This document shows positions 20,794-31,656 of a DNA stretch of 64,000 nt, piece by piece. The position numbers and the translations under genes are program-made. The first letter of the stretch is position 1. The number at the start of each line of letters is the position of its first letter. The notes beneath the pieces were generated by a model that was not told the origin of the DNA, made no database searches, and saw only the letters and a program-made list of their open reading frames with translations. Source of the stretch: Tridacna crocea (Eukaryota; Mollusca; Bivalvia; Cardiida; Cardiidae); NCBI GenBank assembly GCA_943736015.1, contig OX031072.1, positions 3,499,501 to 3,563,500 of the forward strand, read 5' to 3'.

Positions 20794-21014
20794 CGCTTTA
20801 CAAAAGTATAAAATTTTAGACTTGGCCGACTCGAAAACATTTAAAACCGGCATATTTGATTTAAACTATGGTAACTGTCTGTGAAGGTGTAGAAAACCTT
20901 GTGAGAAAAGGAGAAAATGCTGGTTAGCAGCATTTTCTCCTTTTCCAACAAGGTTTCAAAACCACTGCTTCCTTAGCGTTCCATTCAAGTGGACATTTCG
21001 AAGTAAAAAGTTAC
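20790..21014 (-). mobile_element. Family A MITE sharing a TTAA
   Basis: It begins at the TTAA that ends the previous copy; the right end has become TTAC. The hairpin loop reads GGTTAGCAG. Confidence 0.85.
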
Positions 21015-21069
21015 AAGGTCTTTGTTTTCCAATAGACGTTCTGATGCAAATTCTTGCCAGAATAGTTAA

Positions 21070-21170
21070 CTAAACTTCGAACAGCGTAAGTAAAAGATCA
21101 GACTACACGTTCTGTAAAGTCTGCTGTTGATCTATACTGCCTGCAAAAACGGCCGAAGTTTTAGCACACA
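21070..21170 (-). mobile_element. Family B MITE fragment
   Basis: A decayed hairpin (AAGATCAGACTACACG) followed by CTGCAAAAACGGCCG, the family left end in reverse. Confidence 0.5.
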
Positions 21171-21353
21171 ACAAATGGGTTTAATAGAATTTTTAAAACA
21201 AGCTTTGCTAATTGTTTTTTCTAGCCATTATCCGAAACGAATTGAGCTAATCGACACAACAAACAAGTGCTTTTTTTTTTGCATATCAGCTGCCGATATG
21301 CTTATAAACAATTTTTCACTCGTTCACTTGTTTGTCCGTTCGTTCGTTGCTTG

Positions 21354-21472
21354 ATTAACTGACTGACTGACTTGACTGTCTGACTGACTGACTGACGGAC
21401 TGACGAATGAATGAATGAATGATTCATTCATATATTCATTCATTCATTCATTCATTCATTCAAGTACGACAT
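21354..21472. repeat. (GACT)n and (GAAT)n/(ATTC)n microsatellites
   Basis: GACTGACTGACTG, then GAATGAATGAATG turning into ATTCATTCATTC, which makes a short fold-back. Confidence 0.9.
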
Positions 21473-21895
21473 TTCTCATCAATAAAAGATTTAGCCTTCA
21501 GATGAAAAAAAGGTAGGAATCAACAGGCAGTTATATTCCTCTCTCGACAGCATTTTCCAAACGGCTTTACTTCGACCAAGGTTTAGCAACGCGGGTCCTT
21601 CATATTTTTCAAAGTACATGTACGTGATTTTCTAATTTACAACTACGCCTCTGTTTTGCTTTCCCTGTTTGCTGAAAATACGCATTTTCATAGTGCGGGA
21701 AGGTTCTTGTGGCAAGTTATGGGTTTGGGCGCTGACTCTTCTATAAACAGATATTGAAATACACGTTTGACCAGCCGGTCTTTCACATGTTTCTAGTATT
21801 TATCCCAAAACCACCAACTTTGATCACCTCTGTCACTCGATTGATGTTTGTGGACGGCGTAGATCAAGATCAGACTGCACAGAACTTGCAAACCG

Positions 21896-22296
21896 GGTCC
21901 GTATTGATCAAACCATTCTTAAGAACGTTCTTTTGTCTTATTCTCCAGAATTTTCAAACTTTGAAAGTAACACAACGTCTTATTGGCTAAACCATTCGGT
22001 TTAGCCAATCAGGAGTTGTGTTACTTTCAAACTTGAACAATAAGACTGAGAACATTCTGAACTTTTAGGCTGCTAAGCGCGACTTACTGACCTTTGCGAC
22101 GTGCAGCCTGATCTTGGATAAGATCAGACTGCACGAACGTGCAGCCTGATCTTGGATCTACACTGTCCTGAAAGGAGATATTATTCCCCCCAAAAAAACT
22201 TTGAAATATCAATATTTGGGTTTTCACTACAGAATGAAAATTTTATTCGAGTTATTTACCAAGGTAAGGGTTAAGAATGGTTGGTGAATGCAGACT
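21896..22296. mobile_element. Family C MITE split by a B element (C3)
   Basis: GGTCCGTATTGATC at the left and GGTTGGTGAATGCAGAC at the right, folding around the TAAACCATTCGGTTTA centre. The right arm is interrupted at its ...CATTC/GAATGG site by a family B copy. Confidence 0.8.
22058..22274 (+). mobile_element. Family B MITE inside C3 (B10)
   Basis: It lies exactly at the TTAA of family C's CATTCTTAAGAATGG. The right TTAA is intact, the left now reads TGAA. The hairpin contains a partial duplication of CAGCCTGATCTTGGAT. Confidence 0.8.
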
Positions 22297-22487
22297 CTGA
22301 TCTCGGATCTACACTTCCCGCTACCTGATGTTAAACTACGACCACAAACATCTTCAAGTGCAGTGGAGCTCTACTTTCAGACTTCGAATAATAGTCGACT
22401 TTGCAACGAAAGAGTCAAAGGCTCATAAACCATCAAAGGTAAACAATTCGGAAGTAACAGTGCAAATAAATCCGCCTTACCATTAAC

Positions 22488-23276
22488 AAGAGGACCATGA
22501 TGGTCCTATATCACTCACCTGAGTACCAAGCTGTAAAATCAAACTTGTGACCTCTGGGCAGGGCCAGTTTTGACCCCAGGGGCATCCTAAGAAGAAAACT
22601 TAGTAGAGGTCCACTAAGAGATGCTACTTACAAAATATCAAAGCTCTACGCCTTCTAGTTTCAGAGAAGCAGAATTTTAAATTGTTCCTTCTATATTCCT
22701 TTGTTTCGAACTTGTGACCCCTGGGGCAGAGCAAGTTTTGACCCCAGGGGCATAGTATGAAGAGACTTTGTAGAAGTCCACTAAGAGATGCTACATACCA
22801 AATATCAAAGCTCTGCACCATCTAGTTTCAGAGAAGAAGAAGTTTAAAGTTTTCCTTCTTTTTTCCTCTGTTTCAAACTTGTGACCCCCAGAGCGGGACC
22901 AGTTTTGACCCAAGGGGCATCATATGAACAATCTTGGTAGAGGTTCACAAGGAGATGCTACATACCAAATATCAAAGCTCTGCACCACCTAGTTTCAGAG
23001 AAGAAGATTTTTAAAGTTTTCTTTCTTTGTTCCTAAGTTTCAAACTTGTGACCCCTGGGGCAGGGCCAGTTTTGACCCAAGGGGCATTATATGAATAATC
23101 TTGAAGAGGTCTACTGGGAGATGCTACATACCAAATATCAAAGCCGTGCACCTTCTACTTTCAGAGAATTTTCTTTTATTATTTTTCCTTCTTTGTTCCT
23201 ATGTTTCAAACTTGTGACCCCAGGGACGGGGCCAACTTTGACCCCAGGGGCATCATATGAACAATCTTGGTAGAGG
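22488..23276 (+). repeat. Family G tandem-core repeat (G2)
   Basis: Head AACAAGAGGACCATGATGGT, then units of about 167 bp marked by CTTGTGACCYCTGG at about 22542, 22712, 22879, 23045 and 23212. Unit sequence is a different subfamily from G1 (GGGGCATCATATGAA, AAATATCAAAGCTCTG). It ends inside a unit. Confidence 0.85.
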
Positions 23277-23313
23277 CAACTTAAACTTTAGTTTCATGTT
23301 TCATTGTAAGACC

Positions 23314-23415
23314 AGGGCCTGTATTCACCATCCATTCTTAAGACCGTTCTTTGTCTTATTCTCCAGATTTTTTCTACATATGCAAGTAACAGTTTCTGAT
23401 TGGCTAAACCATTCG
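23314..23415. mobile_element. Family C MITE, left half (C6)
   Basis: GGGCCTGTATTCACCATCC to GATTGGCTAAACCATTCGG. It stops at the palindrome centre. Confidence 0.75.
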
Positions 23416-24443
23416 GTGAATGTGTGAATGAAATTCGATTCTTAAATTGGTCAATTTCGGTCGCAATGTGGGTCTTTTAACCTAAAAATAATAAGCTTCT
23501 TGGTGCGTACCTATTTGTTGCAAACATTGTTTTCCTCATGAAATCGGGCAGTGACTGGACAGTGTTGCAAACATTGTGGAGTCGGGGGCAGTGACTGACA
23601 ACTAACCTTCCTAACATTAAAGAGACTACAAAACAATCCAGCGTTTTTACAGCCTACGTTAGAAAGGCGTTTGAATCCAAGTTGGTGATTTGGCTAGTTC
23701 GGGCCTCTATTTCTTTCTTTATCGGCAGATTTTCTCCGCTTTACAGAGATAAATTGCATCATTTGATTCATACTTTTCTTTTTTTTTTCAAAAAGAACAG
23801 ATAGGCTCTTGACTTGCAACTTGCCTACTTAGAAAGACGATATACGGTACAAATGCGACTTCCTACAGACCTGTAGCCTATAGCAGTGGGATTAAATACA
23901 GGATCAGTAAATAAAAAGTACTTGTTTCCACAATCTTATCCATGCTATTGAAAAATGGTATTTTCTTTTAAAACTGTCTTTCCATTGTGATTTTTGAGAC
24001 ACCAGGTTGCGAAGCAATCCGTGTCTCTTAGCTATCATCCTGATCGATGGAGTTGTGATGTATGTATATGCTTCCGGCTTTGCACTATTTCCTGCCTCAG
24101 TTCCGCTTTGCGAGATGCAATGTAGTTCTGCTATGAAATGTATGTGAAGTTACTGCTGTTTGTAATCACTTTTGTAAAAGCCCTTTTAAGAGAATGTCGT
24201 ATTGAGCATGTTCATCTTGAAACGTTTCTCACTAGGTTTATCTGGATGGCATTATGGCAGTACACACAGATGGCACACTGGACTATTGGTACTCCGACTC
24301 TATTACGCTCCAAGGCTATATGGAGCCTTTATACCGATATGGATTAACTCTTTCAAAGCCACGATAATGCTCAACATCCCTTGGCGACAGAAAATAAAAA
24401 TCTAGTGAAAAAAGTAAGATTTCTATATGATAAGCAGACTTGA
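23416..24443. other. No gene recognised
   Basis: About 1 kb of unique-looking DNA. GAGACAC/GTGTCTC opposed at 23995-24029 is the only inverted repeat noticed. Two overlapping frames of 67-69 residues at 24138-24405 have no protein features. Confidence 0.5.
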
Positions 24444-24680
24444 TTAACTCTTTACCAAACGGCAAAATTTCAGACTTATTCAAAATGAAAGTAGGCCTAT
24501 TTGAAGACGACAAAATACGTAAATGTGAATAGAAAATTGAAATTTGATTTTAAAGGATATAAAACATTGTGGGAAAAGGAGAAAATGCTAGTTACCAGCA
24601 TTTTCTCCTTTTCCGACATTGTTTTCAAAGGTTTCTTTCTCAGGGTTGTTTAAAATAGGAATTGTGTGGTAATGAGTTAA
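24444..24680 (-). mobile_element. Family A MITE
   Basis: TTAACTCTTTACC to GGTAATGAGTTAA; one hairpin change (AATGCTAGTTACC). Confidence 0.9.
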
Positions 24681-24692
24681 ACAAGGTATAGA

Positions 24693-24858
24693 CCAAAGAT
24701 CCGTATTCATCAACCATGCCCTGAACGCTTTCAGTCTTAATTTTAAGAAGTTTCCAAATTTAAATGGTATAGCCAATCGGAAGTTGTGTTGCTTTCTAAA
24801 TCTAGAATTAGACTTAGAATGAAATGAAGAATGGCTTGGTAATATGTGTTCAGATCAT
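24693..24858. mobile_element. Family C MITE, diverged (C7)
   Basis: GATCCGTATTCATCAACC at the left, GAATGGCTTGGTAATATG at the right. The centre is shortened to AAATGGTATAGCCAATCGG. Confidence 0.65.
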
Positions 24859-25394
24859 GATCTTTGTCGTCCACTTGTTTTCGTTTAAGGCCCGGTAAAC
24901 ATTATATGAATAAGAAAGCCCTCGAGATTGGTGCCTTCTGCTGTACTTTTTTGTTTAGTACATGTAAATGGACCTTCCCATGGCGGTAGCAGATCAGCTG
25001 TTTTAGTGAAGTTTTACATCCAAAACAAATTGTATAACTTAAGAAAAAGTCATATTCTTATGCAAGATCGAATGCCAATGATCTTGCGGATGAACTGCGA
25101 TTTCATTATTAAAGGTTACTGAGAGATTTTCCTTTGTTTTCATTAAATTCAAACTTCCGCTATCTTCCTGGATTCCATCTTTCTTTCGCTACAACTACCG
25201 TTCATTTCTTTTAACTTTACTTCCTTCCTCCTGTATTTAAAATTCTTGACACATTAAGTCTTTTTCGTTTCTTCTAACGCCTACCCTCCCCTTTTCATCC
25301 TTGATCTTCTCTCCCCTCTCCAAACACGCACGTTCATTCATCCGTAATTCTTTCCAACTTAACTTCCTTCATTTGATGATCATTCGTTCCTTTC
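24859..25394. other. No gene recognised
   Basis: Mixed unique DNA turning pyrimidine-rich from 25200. A 64-residue frame at 24928-25122 is without features. Confidence 0.45.
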
Positions 25395-25530
25395 TTACTT
25401 CATTCGTTCCTTCCTTCCTACAGAACACTAACTATTAAGAAAGCACCGACAGTTCCTCCTTCATTTCCTCCCATCTTTCCGTTCTTCCCTTCCTTCCTTC
25501 CTTCCTTCCTTCCTTCCTTCCTTCCTTCAA
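25395..25530. repeat. (CCTT)n microsatellite
   Basis: TTCCTTCC in long runs, purest at 25484-25528. Confidence 0.95.
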
Positions 25531-25654
25531 ACCAATAAATACACAGTAGCAGGCTAGCAGCGATATACTTGTACAACTGAAATACTGTATCAGACAGCAT
25601 CAAATCAAATCAATCAACCCTTCGAGAAGCAGTCCTGAATGTGATGTAAACTTC

Positions 25655-25800
25655 CACGAAAGAAATCTTTTGAAAACATTGTAGAAAGGGAGAAAATGCT
25701 GGTAACCAGCATTTTCTCCTTTTCCCACAATGTCTTGAATTCCTTTCTTAACGACAAATACCTTTACATGAGTGTCGTCTGCAAATTCTTTTAATTTCCT
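25655..25800 (+). mobile_element. Family A MITE, both ends lost
   Basis: The hairpin is intact at about 25673-25733; the long arm is decayed (GTCGTCTGCAAATTCTTTTA). Confidence 0.7.
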
Positions 25801-26393
25801 CTTTTTTTTTTGGGGGGGGGGGATAAAGCATTAAACCCACCCTGTCGTCTGCTTGTTTCCTCCATTTTCTCTGTCTTCAATCTTTTTTTTTTTCTTTTTG
25901 ATAAATCTTTAATGCGTTTTTCCCCTATACTACCTTTTTTTCATTCATTTATCTTTCTTTCATGATTATTTTTTGCAATTAAATTTCTTTCTCGCACGCC
26001 CCTCACAATGTCATATTAAATTCATCAATTCTTTTAAACAGTCAAGTATACCGAACACATTTTATACGACCTTGAATGGCAATTAAGACCAGAAACACCT
26101 CCTTTTCTTACAATGTTTTGAATATCATTTATATAAGAGTTTTTTTTTCCTTCTTAACCCACTGTGTGCTTTTGCTTCATTACACATGGTTTTCGTGAAG
26201 AAGGGCTGGGGATGGAAGGTGGATGGAACATTTCTTATCACTTTGAAATTCGTCATTTTATACAACATTTCTCCCATAATAAATCTGCTTAGGTTAATCC
26301 CTTCACATTCTCGGCTTTGTCATACAATTCAATAATCAAACGGTCCATTACATATCTATGGTTACCAAACATGAGGAATTATGCTTGGGGTCG
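25801..26393. other. Pyrimidine-rich unique DNA
   Basis: T- and C-rich tracts. A possible family A hairpin arm (CCTCCTTTTCTTACAATGTT) at 26100-26118 is too short to call. Confidence 0.4.
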
Positions 26394-26560
26394 ACTCGAG
26401 TAGCCACAATACATCAGTAAAGTATGGAACTCGTCAATTCGACGCAGCGCTCGATTGTTAACAATAGTTTATGTCGAATATAACAATTCCCAGAATGCAA
26501 TTTATTACAGTAATGAATATTCATATTTTTCCCCTTCTTTTCAAGCCTTTCTTGATTTTT
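26394..26560 (+). repeat. Dispersed repeat R, copy 1
   Basis: GTCGACTCGAGTAGC and TATAACAATTCCCAGAATGC match the stretch at 32.5 kb. The nature of the repeat is unknown. Confidence 0.45.
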
Positions 26561-26639
26561 CACTTTCTTTTTGCTTCATTTGTTCTCTATTCCAGCGAAC
26601 TGATACAATGCTGGCTGTACACCCTTTATCAAATATACC

Positions 26640-26990
26640 CAAATCATAGCGACCCTTAGAAAGGAAAAGGGGGCTTTTGAAAACGCTTTGGGATAAGAAG
26701 AAAATGCTGGTTCCCAGCATTTTCTTCTTATCCCAAAACGTTTTTACCTGTTCAAAAACGAGTTCCCATCTTTTTAAATACGAATCCATGGAAAGAAACA
26801 GTATAAGCTTATGCTTTCGTTCCAATCCATTTTGTAACATATTCTAAGTATATTTTGTAATTGTCTTATTATATTTTGTATGTAAAATGTTGCAAATAAA
26901 ATATGTTTAAACTAAATACGTTTTAAAAATGTCGCATGCAAAAGCTTTGAAGTCTGACAAGTGTAAAACTTTGTCGTCTGGTAAAGGATT
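26640..26990 (+). mobile_element. Family A MITE with paired arm changes and inserted DNA
   Basis: The hairpin at about 26692-26746 has GGGATAAGAAG mirrored by CTTCTTATCCC. The long arm resumes only at about 26935 (GTCGCATGCAAAAGCTTTGA), leaving roughly 150 bp of extra A+T-rich sequence between. Confidence 0.7.
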
Positions 26991-27052
26991 CAACTTAAGC
27001 TTATCGCAAATTAGATTTCTTCCTTGGAATTTTTAAGAAATTCTTACCTCTT

Positions 27053-27634
27053 TCTTAAACAATAAATTTGGTCCCTATTTAAAGTATTTTCAAATGATAA
27101 ACTAAGTATTGTTTACGTGATGGTATTTATCTTTGAGATTGTAGGAAACATTGTGGGAAAAGGAGAAGCTATAGATTACCAGCATCATTTGTTTTCACCT
27201 TTTCCCACATTTTTCCCCAAAACCCTTTTTCCTTCATTATCTCCCGCTAGATGGCATTCTACAAATACCCATCTATCTATCAAATTTGGGCATCCTGGGT
27301 ACAAAACCGGACTACTTTTCCTACGCGACAACCATTACTTTTAATTTCCAACTAAAATAAACGTTTACTCAATAAAAAGCTACCTGGTGCGATTCACTCA
27401 GCTACGATCAGCAACTTAGAGAGATGCTAAAAAAGGCATAATTTCTCCTGAAAGGTATTGATAAATGCTATTTTCTCCATTGCTATTTTAAAGCGGGTAA
27501 TACTGCAGTCTCCCGAATATTGGGGAGAGTGATGCGTCATATAAGACAGGTCGAATCTTCGAAGAATATGACATGCGCAGACAACGTTTTCCTTGAGTAA
27601 TTTAAACGCTAGATTGTTTGGTGTCGACTTAATC
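27053..27634 (-). mobile_element. Family A MITE (A2-like) split by H2
   Basis: The left part keeps TTGGTCCCTATTTAAAG and an eroded hairpin. After H2 the short arm continues (GAGTAATTTAAACGC, GATTGTTTGGTG). Ends are poorly kept. Confidence 0.6.
27235..27586 (+). mobile_element. Family H retroposon, complete (H2)
   Basis: CATTATCTCCCGCTAGATGG to GCGCAGACAACG, flanked by TTTTCCTT at 27227-27234 and 27587-27594 (8 bp). It is inserted in the right arm of a family A copy. Confidence 0.9.
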
Positions 27635-27711
27635 AAGGCTTTACGTTAAAACAATGTTTTATTTTGCTCTACAGAATCATAGACCTTTACCCATAAAGCA
27701 CTGGGACCAAA

Positions 27712-27940
27712 TTAACGCTTTACCACATGACAAAATTTTAGACTGGTTCAAAATGAAAGCATTTGCAGACGACAAAATAAAGGTGACTGAAAAATTGAAA
27801 TTGGTTCTGGGAAGGGTAGAAAACATTGTGGGAAAAGGAGAAAATGCTGGTTACCAGCATTTTCTCCTTTTCCTACAGTGTTTTCAAAAGGCTTCTTTTT
27901 CAGGGGCGTCAAAAGTAGGGATTGTGTGGTAATGGGTTAA
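27712..27940 (-). mobile_element. Family A MITE
   Basis: TTAACGCTTTACC to GGTAATGGGTTAA with a nearly perfect hairpin. Confidence 0.95.
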
Positions 27941-27949
27941 CTTGTTTTT

Positions 27950-28018
27950 GCGGACAATGTAGATCAAGATCAGACTGCACAGAACATGCAGTCTGATCTT
28001 GGATCAACACTATCTGCA
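27950..28018 (+). mobile_element. Family B hairpin only
   Basis: GCGGACAATGTAGATCAAGA with its mirrored arm; it follows the family A copy directly and lacks both B ends. Confidence 0.7.
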
Positions 28019-28136
28019 ACTATCTTACATATTCTGGCCATCACAACAATGAAGTTTCAGTACTGTGGATTCTTTTCATATCTGAAGCGGTCTATTACTG
28101 TATACTGACTCAGCAGTGGCTAAAATTTGAATGTGC

Positions 28137-28365
28137 GTAAAGTTGGCTGCCAGTCGACAGTTGACAATTTGACAGTGAATTGGCTACTGTCAGCCAACTT
28201 CACACTTTAAGCTGCCAATTGCCCTATATAAAAGTAATATTCGTTCATCGAATCTTCAGCTGTGAACTTTCAGCTGGCAGCCAGTTCAAAATGAATATGC
28301 AATAAGAGCGAATTGTCAATTGTCAACCATCAGCCAGCTTCACACTTCAGTTGCCAATTCGTTTT
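28137..28365. repeat. Local inverted and direct repeats
   Basis: AAGTTGGCTG/CAGCCAACTT opposed at 28140-28201. CAGCCAACTTCACACTTTA recurs near 28330 as CAGCCAGCTTCACACTTCA. Confidence 0.6.
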
Positions 28366-28370
28366 TAAAA

Positions 28371-28980
28371 CAAGAGGACCAAGATGGCCCTGTATCGCTC
28401 CACTGGCTTATAAGAAAAAACACTACAAGCCAAACATTACAATATTTGACCAATTGGTTTCAAACTTGAGGACATATAAAACTTTTTCTATCTAATCCTA
28501 CGAGAAAGTTGTGACCCCCGGGTAAAGTCAATTTTGACTGCAAAGCTATAATTATTTTAATCCTGGTGGAGGTACACAATATAAAGCTCCATTCCAAATA
28601 ATACAGTTCTAGAATGTGTGGTTATAAACAAGAAGATTTTCAAGGTTTTCTCAATAAAAGGCCCTGTTACACATGAAACCCATGAGACAGGGCTAAATTT
28701 AGTAGCCATAGTCTTTATTATGGTTAGTAACATGATGACTTAGAAAGTTTTCACTACAAAAGCCCATGTAAAACTTGTGACCCCTGGTGTGGGGACTAAG
28801 TTGACCCCAAGGCTATAATTTGGGCCCTCCTGGTAGATTCCCACTAGATAAAGCTACATGCAAAATTTGGTAGCCTTATGGCTAGGTACAAGTAGATTTT
28901 TAAAAAAATCCAATACGAGCCCATGTAAAACTTGTGACCCCCAGGACGGGGCCTAATTTAACCCAAGGGCTATAATCGGG
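28371..28980 (+). repeat. Family G repeat, left part (G3)
   Basis: Head AACAAGAGGACCAAGATGGC, units like G1. It is broken at 28980 (GGGCTATAATCGGG) by an inserted 0.8 kb segment and continues as G4. Confidence 0.8.
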
Positions 28981-29803
28981 TAACAAGCATTTTCTCCTTT
29001 TCCCACAATGTTTTTTCTACCTTCTTAAAACAAATTTCAATTCATAGGTCACATTCATTTTGTTGTCTGCAAATGCTTTCAGTTGGACGAGTCTAAAATT
29101 TTGTCGTTTGGTAAAGAGTAAAGACATACCTTGTATCAATCTTTCAAAAATATTTTTACTTATGGATAAATACCTTTTTTTTCCGGTGTGGGGGAGGGTA
29201 TTTTTCAAACTTTGTATAAAACCACTAATTAATCCATTTTTGTTCATTTTTCGTTGCCACCGGTTGTCTATATGGGCAAGGCCCCATAGACTATTATTTA
29301 TGTTATGGGGATAGTACAAGATACTGGACGAAACTCATGCTAAGATATGCCTGGTTCTTAAAAACATGCTCGGTGCATAGCATTCTCACACGAGACCTAG
29401 GCTTAACTTTTCACCCGAAAGATTTTATCATTTACAGGTGGCAAGCTGGGGTATCGAACTCACACCCTCATGTGACCCGAAAAAAGCTGGTACTCTACCG
29501 CCTGAGCTACATGAGGAGGTCCAACTTCTAAGAGTTAGAAACGGGGACAAAATCTTTGTCGCATAAACCCTTGTCAACGTAAATGAAATGCTCAATTTTA
29601 TCCATTGTACTAAAGATGTAGACATCGCAATTTTCAAACTGTTATCAGAAAATCTGGCAAAGAAACAGACAGTGTAGATTCAAGATCTGGGCTCGTATTC
29701 ACCAACCATTCTTAAGAATATTCTTAGTCTTATTCTCCAAGAATTTCTAAATTTGAAAGTAACACAATATCTGATTGGCTAAACCATTTGGTTTAGCCAA
29801 TCG
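28981..29803. repeat. 0.8 kb duplicated segment inserted in G (copy 1)
   Basis: Matches about 33270-34440 of this window apart from small changes and a SINE missing here. It begins at the centre of a family A hairpin (GGTAACAAGCATTTTCTCC) and ends at the centre of a family C palindrome (TTTAGCCAATC). It carries the A long arm (29030-29117), SINE O (about 29245-29520, minus), half a B hairpin (29669-29686) and half of C (29690-29803). Confidence 0.85.
29245..29520 (-). mobile_element. SINE O, copy in the duplicated segment
   Basis: On the minus strand an A-box-like TAGCTCAGGCGGTAGAG and B-box-like GTGAGTTCGATACCCC are spaced as in a tRNA. The best comparison by eye is with tRNA-Lys. Anticodon region disrupted, so not a functional tRNA. 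3' end uncertain. Confidence 0.6.
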
Positions 29804-29805
29804 TT

Positions 29806-30165
29806 TTAGTAGACAACCACTTGATAAAGCTAGATGCAAAATTGAGTAGCCTAGGCCGTACGGTTAGGTACCAGAAGGATTTTAAATTTTTCCCTATATA
29901 AGCCAATATAAAACTTGTAAACCCCGGGGTGGGGCCAAATTTGATACCTGGGCTATCATTTGGGCACTCTTGGTAGACAACCACTTGATAAAGATACATG
30001 CAAAATTTGGGTCCTATGGCTAGGTACCAGAAGGATTTTAAAGTTTTCCTTACATGAGCCCATATAAAACTTGTGACCCCCGGGGCGGGGCCAATTTTGA
30101 CCCCAGGGCTATTATTTGAAGGAACGTGGTAGAGGTCCACTTGATAAAGCTACATGCCAATGCCA
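29806..30165 (+). repeat. Family G repeat, right part (G4)
   Basis: It resumes with TTAGTAGACAACCACTTGAT, about a dozen unit bases after the break in G3. Two further units, ending in a short CCAATG triplication. Confidence 0.8.
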
Positions 30166-30500
30166 ATGCCAAGGATTAAACGACGCCCGTATACATTTGA
30201 ATAGACTAGCTTTAGAGGGATCCATACTCATTTCAAACACAACAGGTTGACTTGGGGAAGGCTCTTGAACGGACCAGCTTCAGAGAGGTTCAGACTTATT
30301 CCAAGCCCTATAGGCTGACTCGGGGAGCTGCTTCAACACGTCCATTACAGACCCAGCCCCAAACGGACACGCTTCAAGCAGTTCGAAGCTGAGAATTTTC
30401 CCTGGAAAGACCATGTCACCTGAGAAACAAACCCACTCATCATCATCATGTCTCTTGACAGATTCAAATCTTTGAAACAATCAAATTGCCTATCTTGTCG
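30166..30500 (-). repeat. Dispersed repeat S, copy 1
   Basis: The reverse complement matches 36431-37133: GGCGTCGTTTAATCCTTGG, CAACCTGTTGTGTTTG, CGAGTCAGCCTATAGGGC and GGGTTTGTTTCTCA. The copies share a frame reading SAYRAWN-like residues, but it is short and not recognised. Confidence 0.65.
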
Positions 30501-31416
30501 AAGACAATTCCCATCATTTGTACCACAAATAATTTGTTGTCCACAAAATGCCGTCAATATAGATGAATCCTAAACTTTGTTGGTGGGCTAAAGACAGGAA
30601 ACTATGTCCTTTTCTTCAATTTCGCAACTAGAAAATCATTCCATTGACAAAAACAATCCGTTACAAAGTGGCGTCTAAGACACCGGAAATAGAGAACTGA
30701 TTGTCGCTTTGTAACCGGAAGTTGTCGATATTGAATGTTCGTTTCCCACGATGCAATCTTTTGGTGTAACTAAATAATCATTTGTTTTTATATCTTCATG
30801 ATCTTCTCTTGTTAACTGGCACCAACCTTTGAGAACTGCTTACAGAACAATGTTTCACTTAGAAATTCGTTCTATGCTAAGTCGCTAGCAACAGAGACAG
30901 ATTTCTTTATAATCAAATTTATTGACAAAATGTTTAATACCTCAAAACCTTTGTCAACATCCTTGGATGGTATCGCATTACATATTTTGTGCAAAATATT
31001 AAACCTTTTTAAAACATTTTGCATTCATGTTACCTTAGCGTATGGAAGTACCCCATCTTAAGGACAAAATCAATAAAATTTACCAACTTGTACACGGAAT
31101 ATCCAGAGGCCTTTTCATTTTTTTTTCCCCCAGATTGGTAAATACAACAAAAATAATAATCTCTCTCTCTCTCTCGTATATGTTTTCGCTTTTAAGTTCC
31201 ATGATAAAGCAGTCATTCTGTTTATTCAAAATATCATAAAACTCTTGAGTGCCTTACGAAATGATAATTCGAAACATAGTTCAAATTTCAAAATTTAAAC
31301 TAGTTATCTGTGTAGCTGAGTAAGACCGAGTTTCTCTGTCAATTAAAAGCCTTCTGTCGTTAGTCACAATTAGAGCTTACTTATATAATTCGGTAATTAC
31401 GACCCCAATATAACCC
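30501..31416. other. No gene recognised
   Basis: A decayed family A long arm is possible at 30530-30590 (TTGTTGTCCACAAAATGC). A (CT)6 patch lies at 31160-31174. Otherwise unique. Confidence 0.45.
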
Positions 31417-31656
31417 TTAACCCTTTACCAAACGACAAAATTTTAGACTTGTCTAAATTGAAAGCATTTTCAGACTACAAAATAAAGTTGACTCTAAATT
31501 TGAAACTTGGCTTAAGAAGAGTAGAAAACATTGTGGGAAAAAGAGAAAATGCTGATTACTAGATCTAGCTTTTTTTTTTTAATTTTTCCGACAATGTTTT
31601 CAGAAGGCTTCTTCCTCTGGATCATAAAAATCAGGGATTGTTTGGTAAAGGGTTAA
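31417..31656 (-). mobile_element. Family A MITE, hairpin disrupted
   Basis: TTAACCCTTTACC to GGTAAAGGGTTAA; the right hairpin arm is replaced by TAGATCTAGC and a T-run. Confidence 0.85.

Larger units (their letters stand above)
21846..22330 (+). mobile_element. Family B MITE split by C3 (B11)
   Basis: The left hairpin arm (GGCGTAGATCAAGATCAGAC) lies at 21852-21890 and its partner (TCTGATCTCGGATCTACAC) at 22296-22314. Everything between is the inserted family C element. The outer ends of this B copy are not preserved. Confidence 0.7.

Noticed and set aside
23995-24029. GAGACAC/GTGTCTC hairpin as a terminator or small RNA
   Set aside because: Short, isolated, no flanking repeat or promoter; likely chance.
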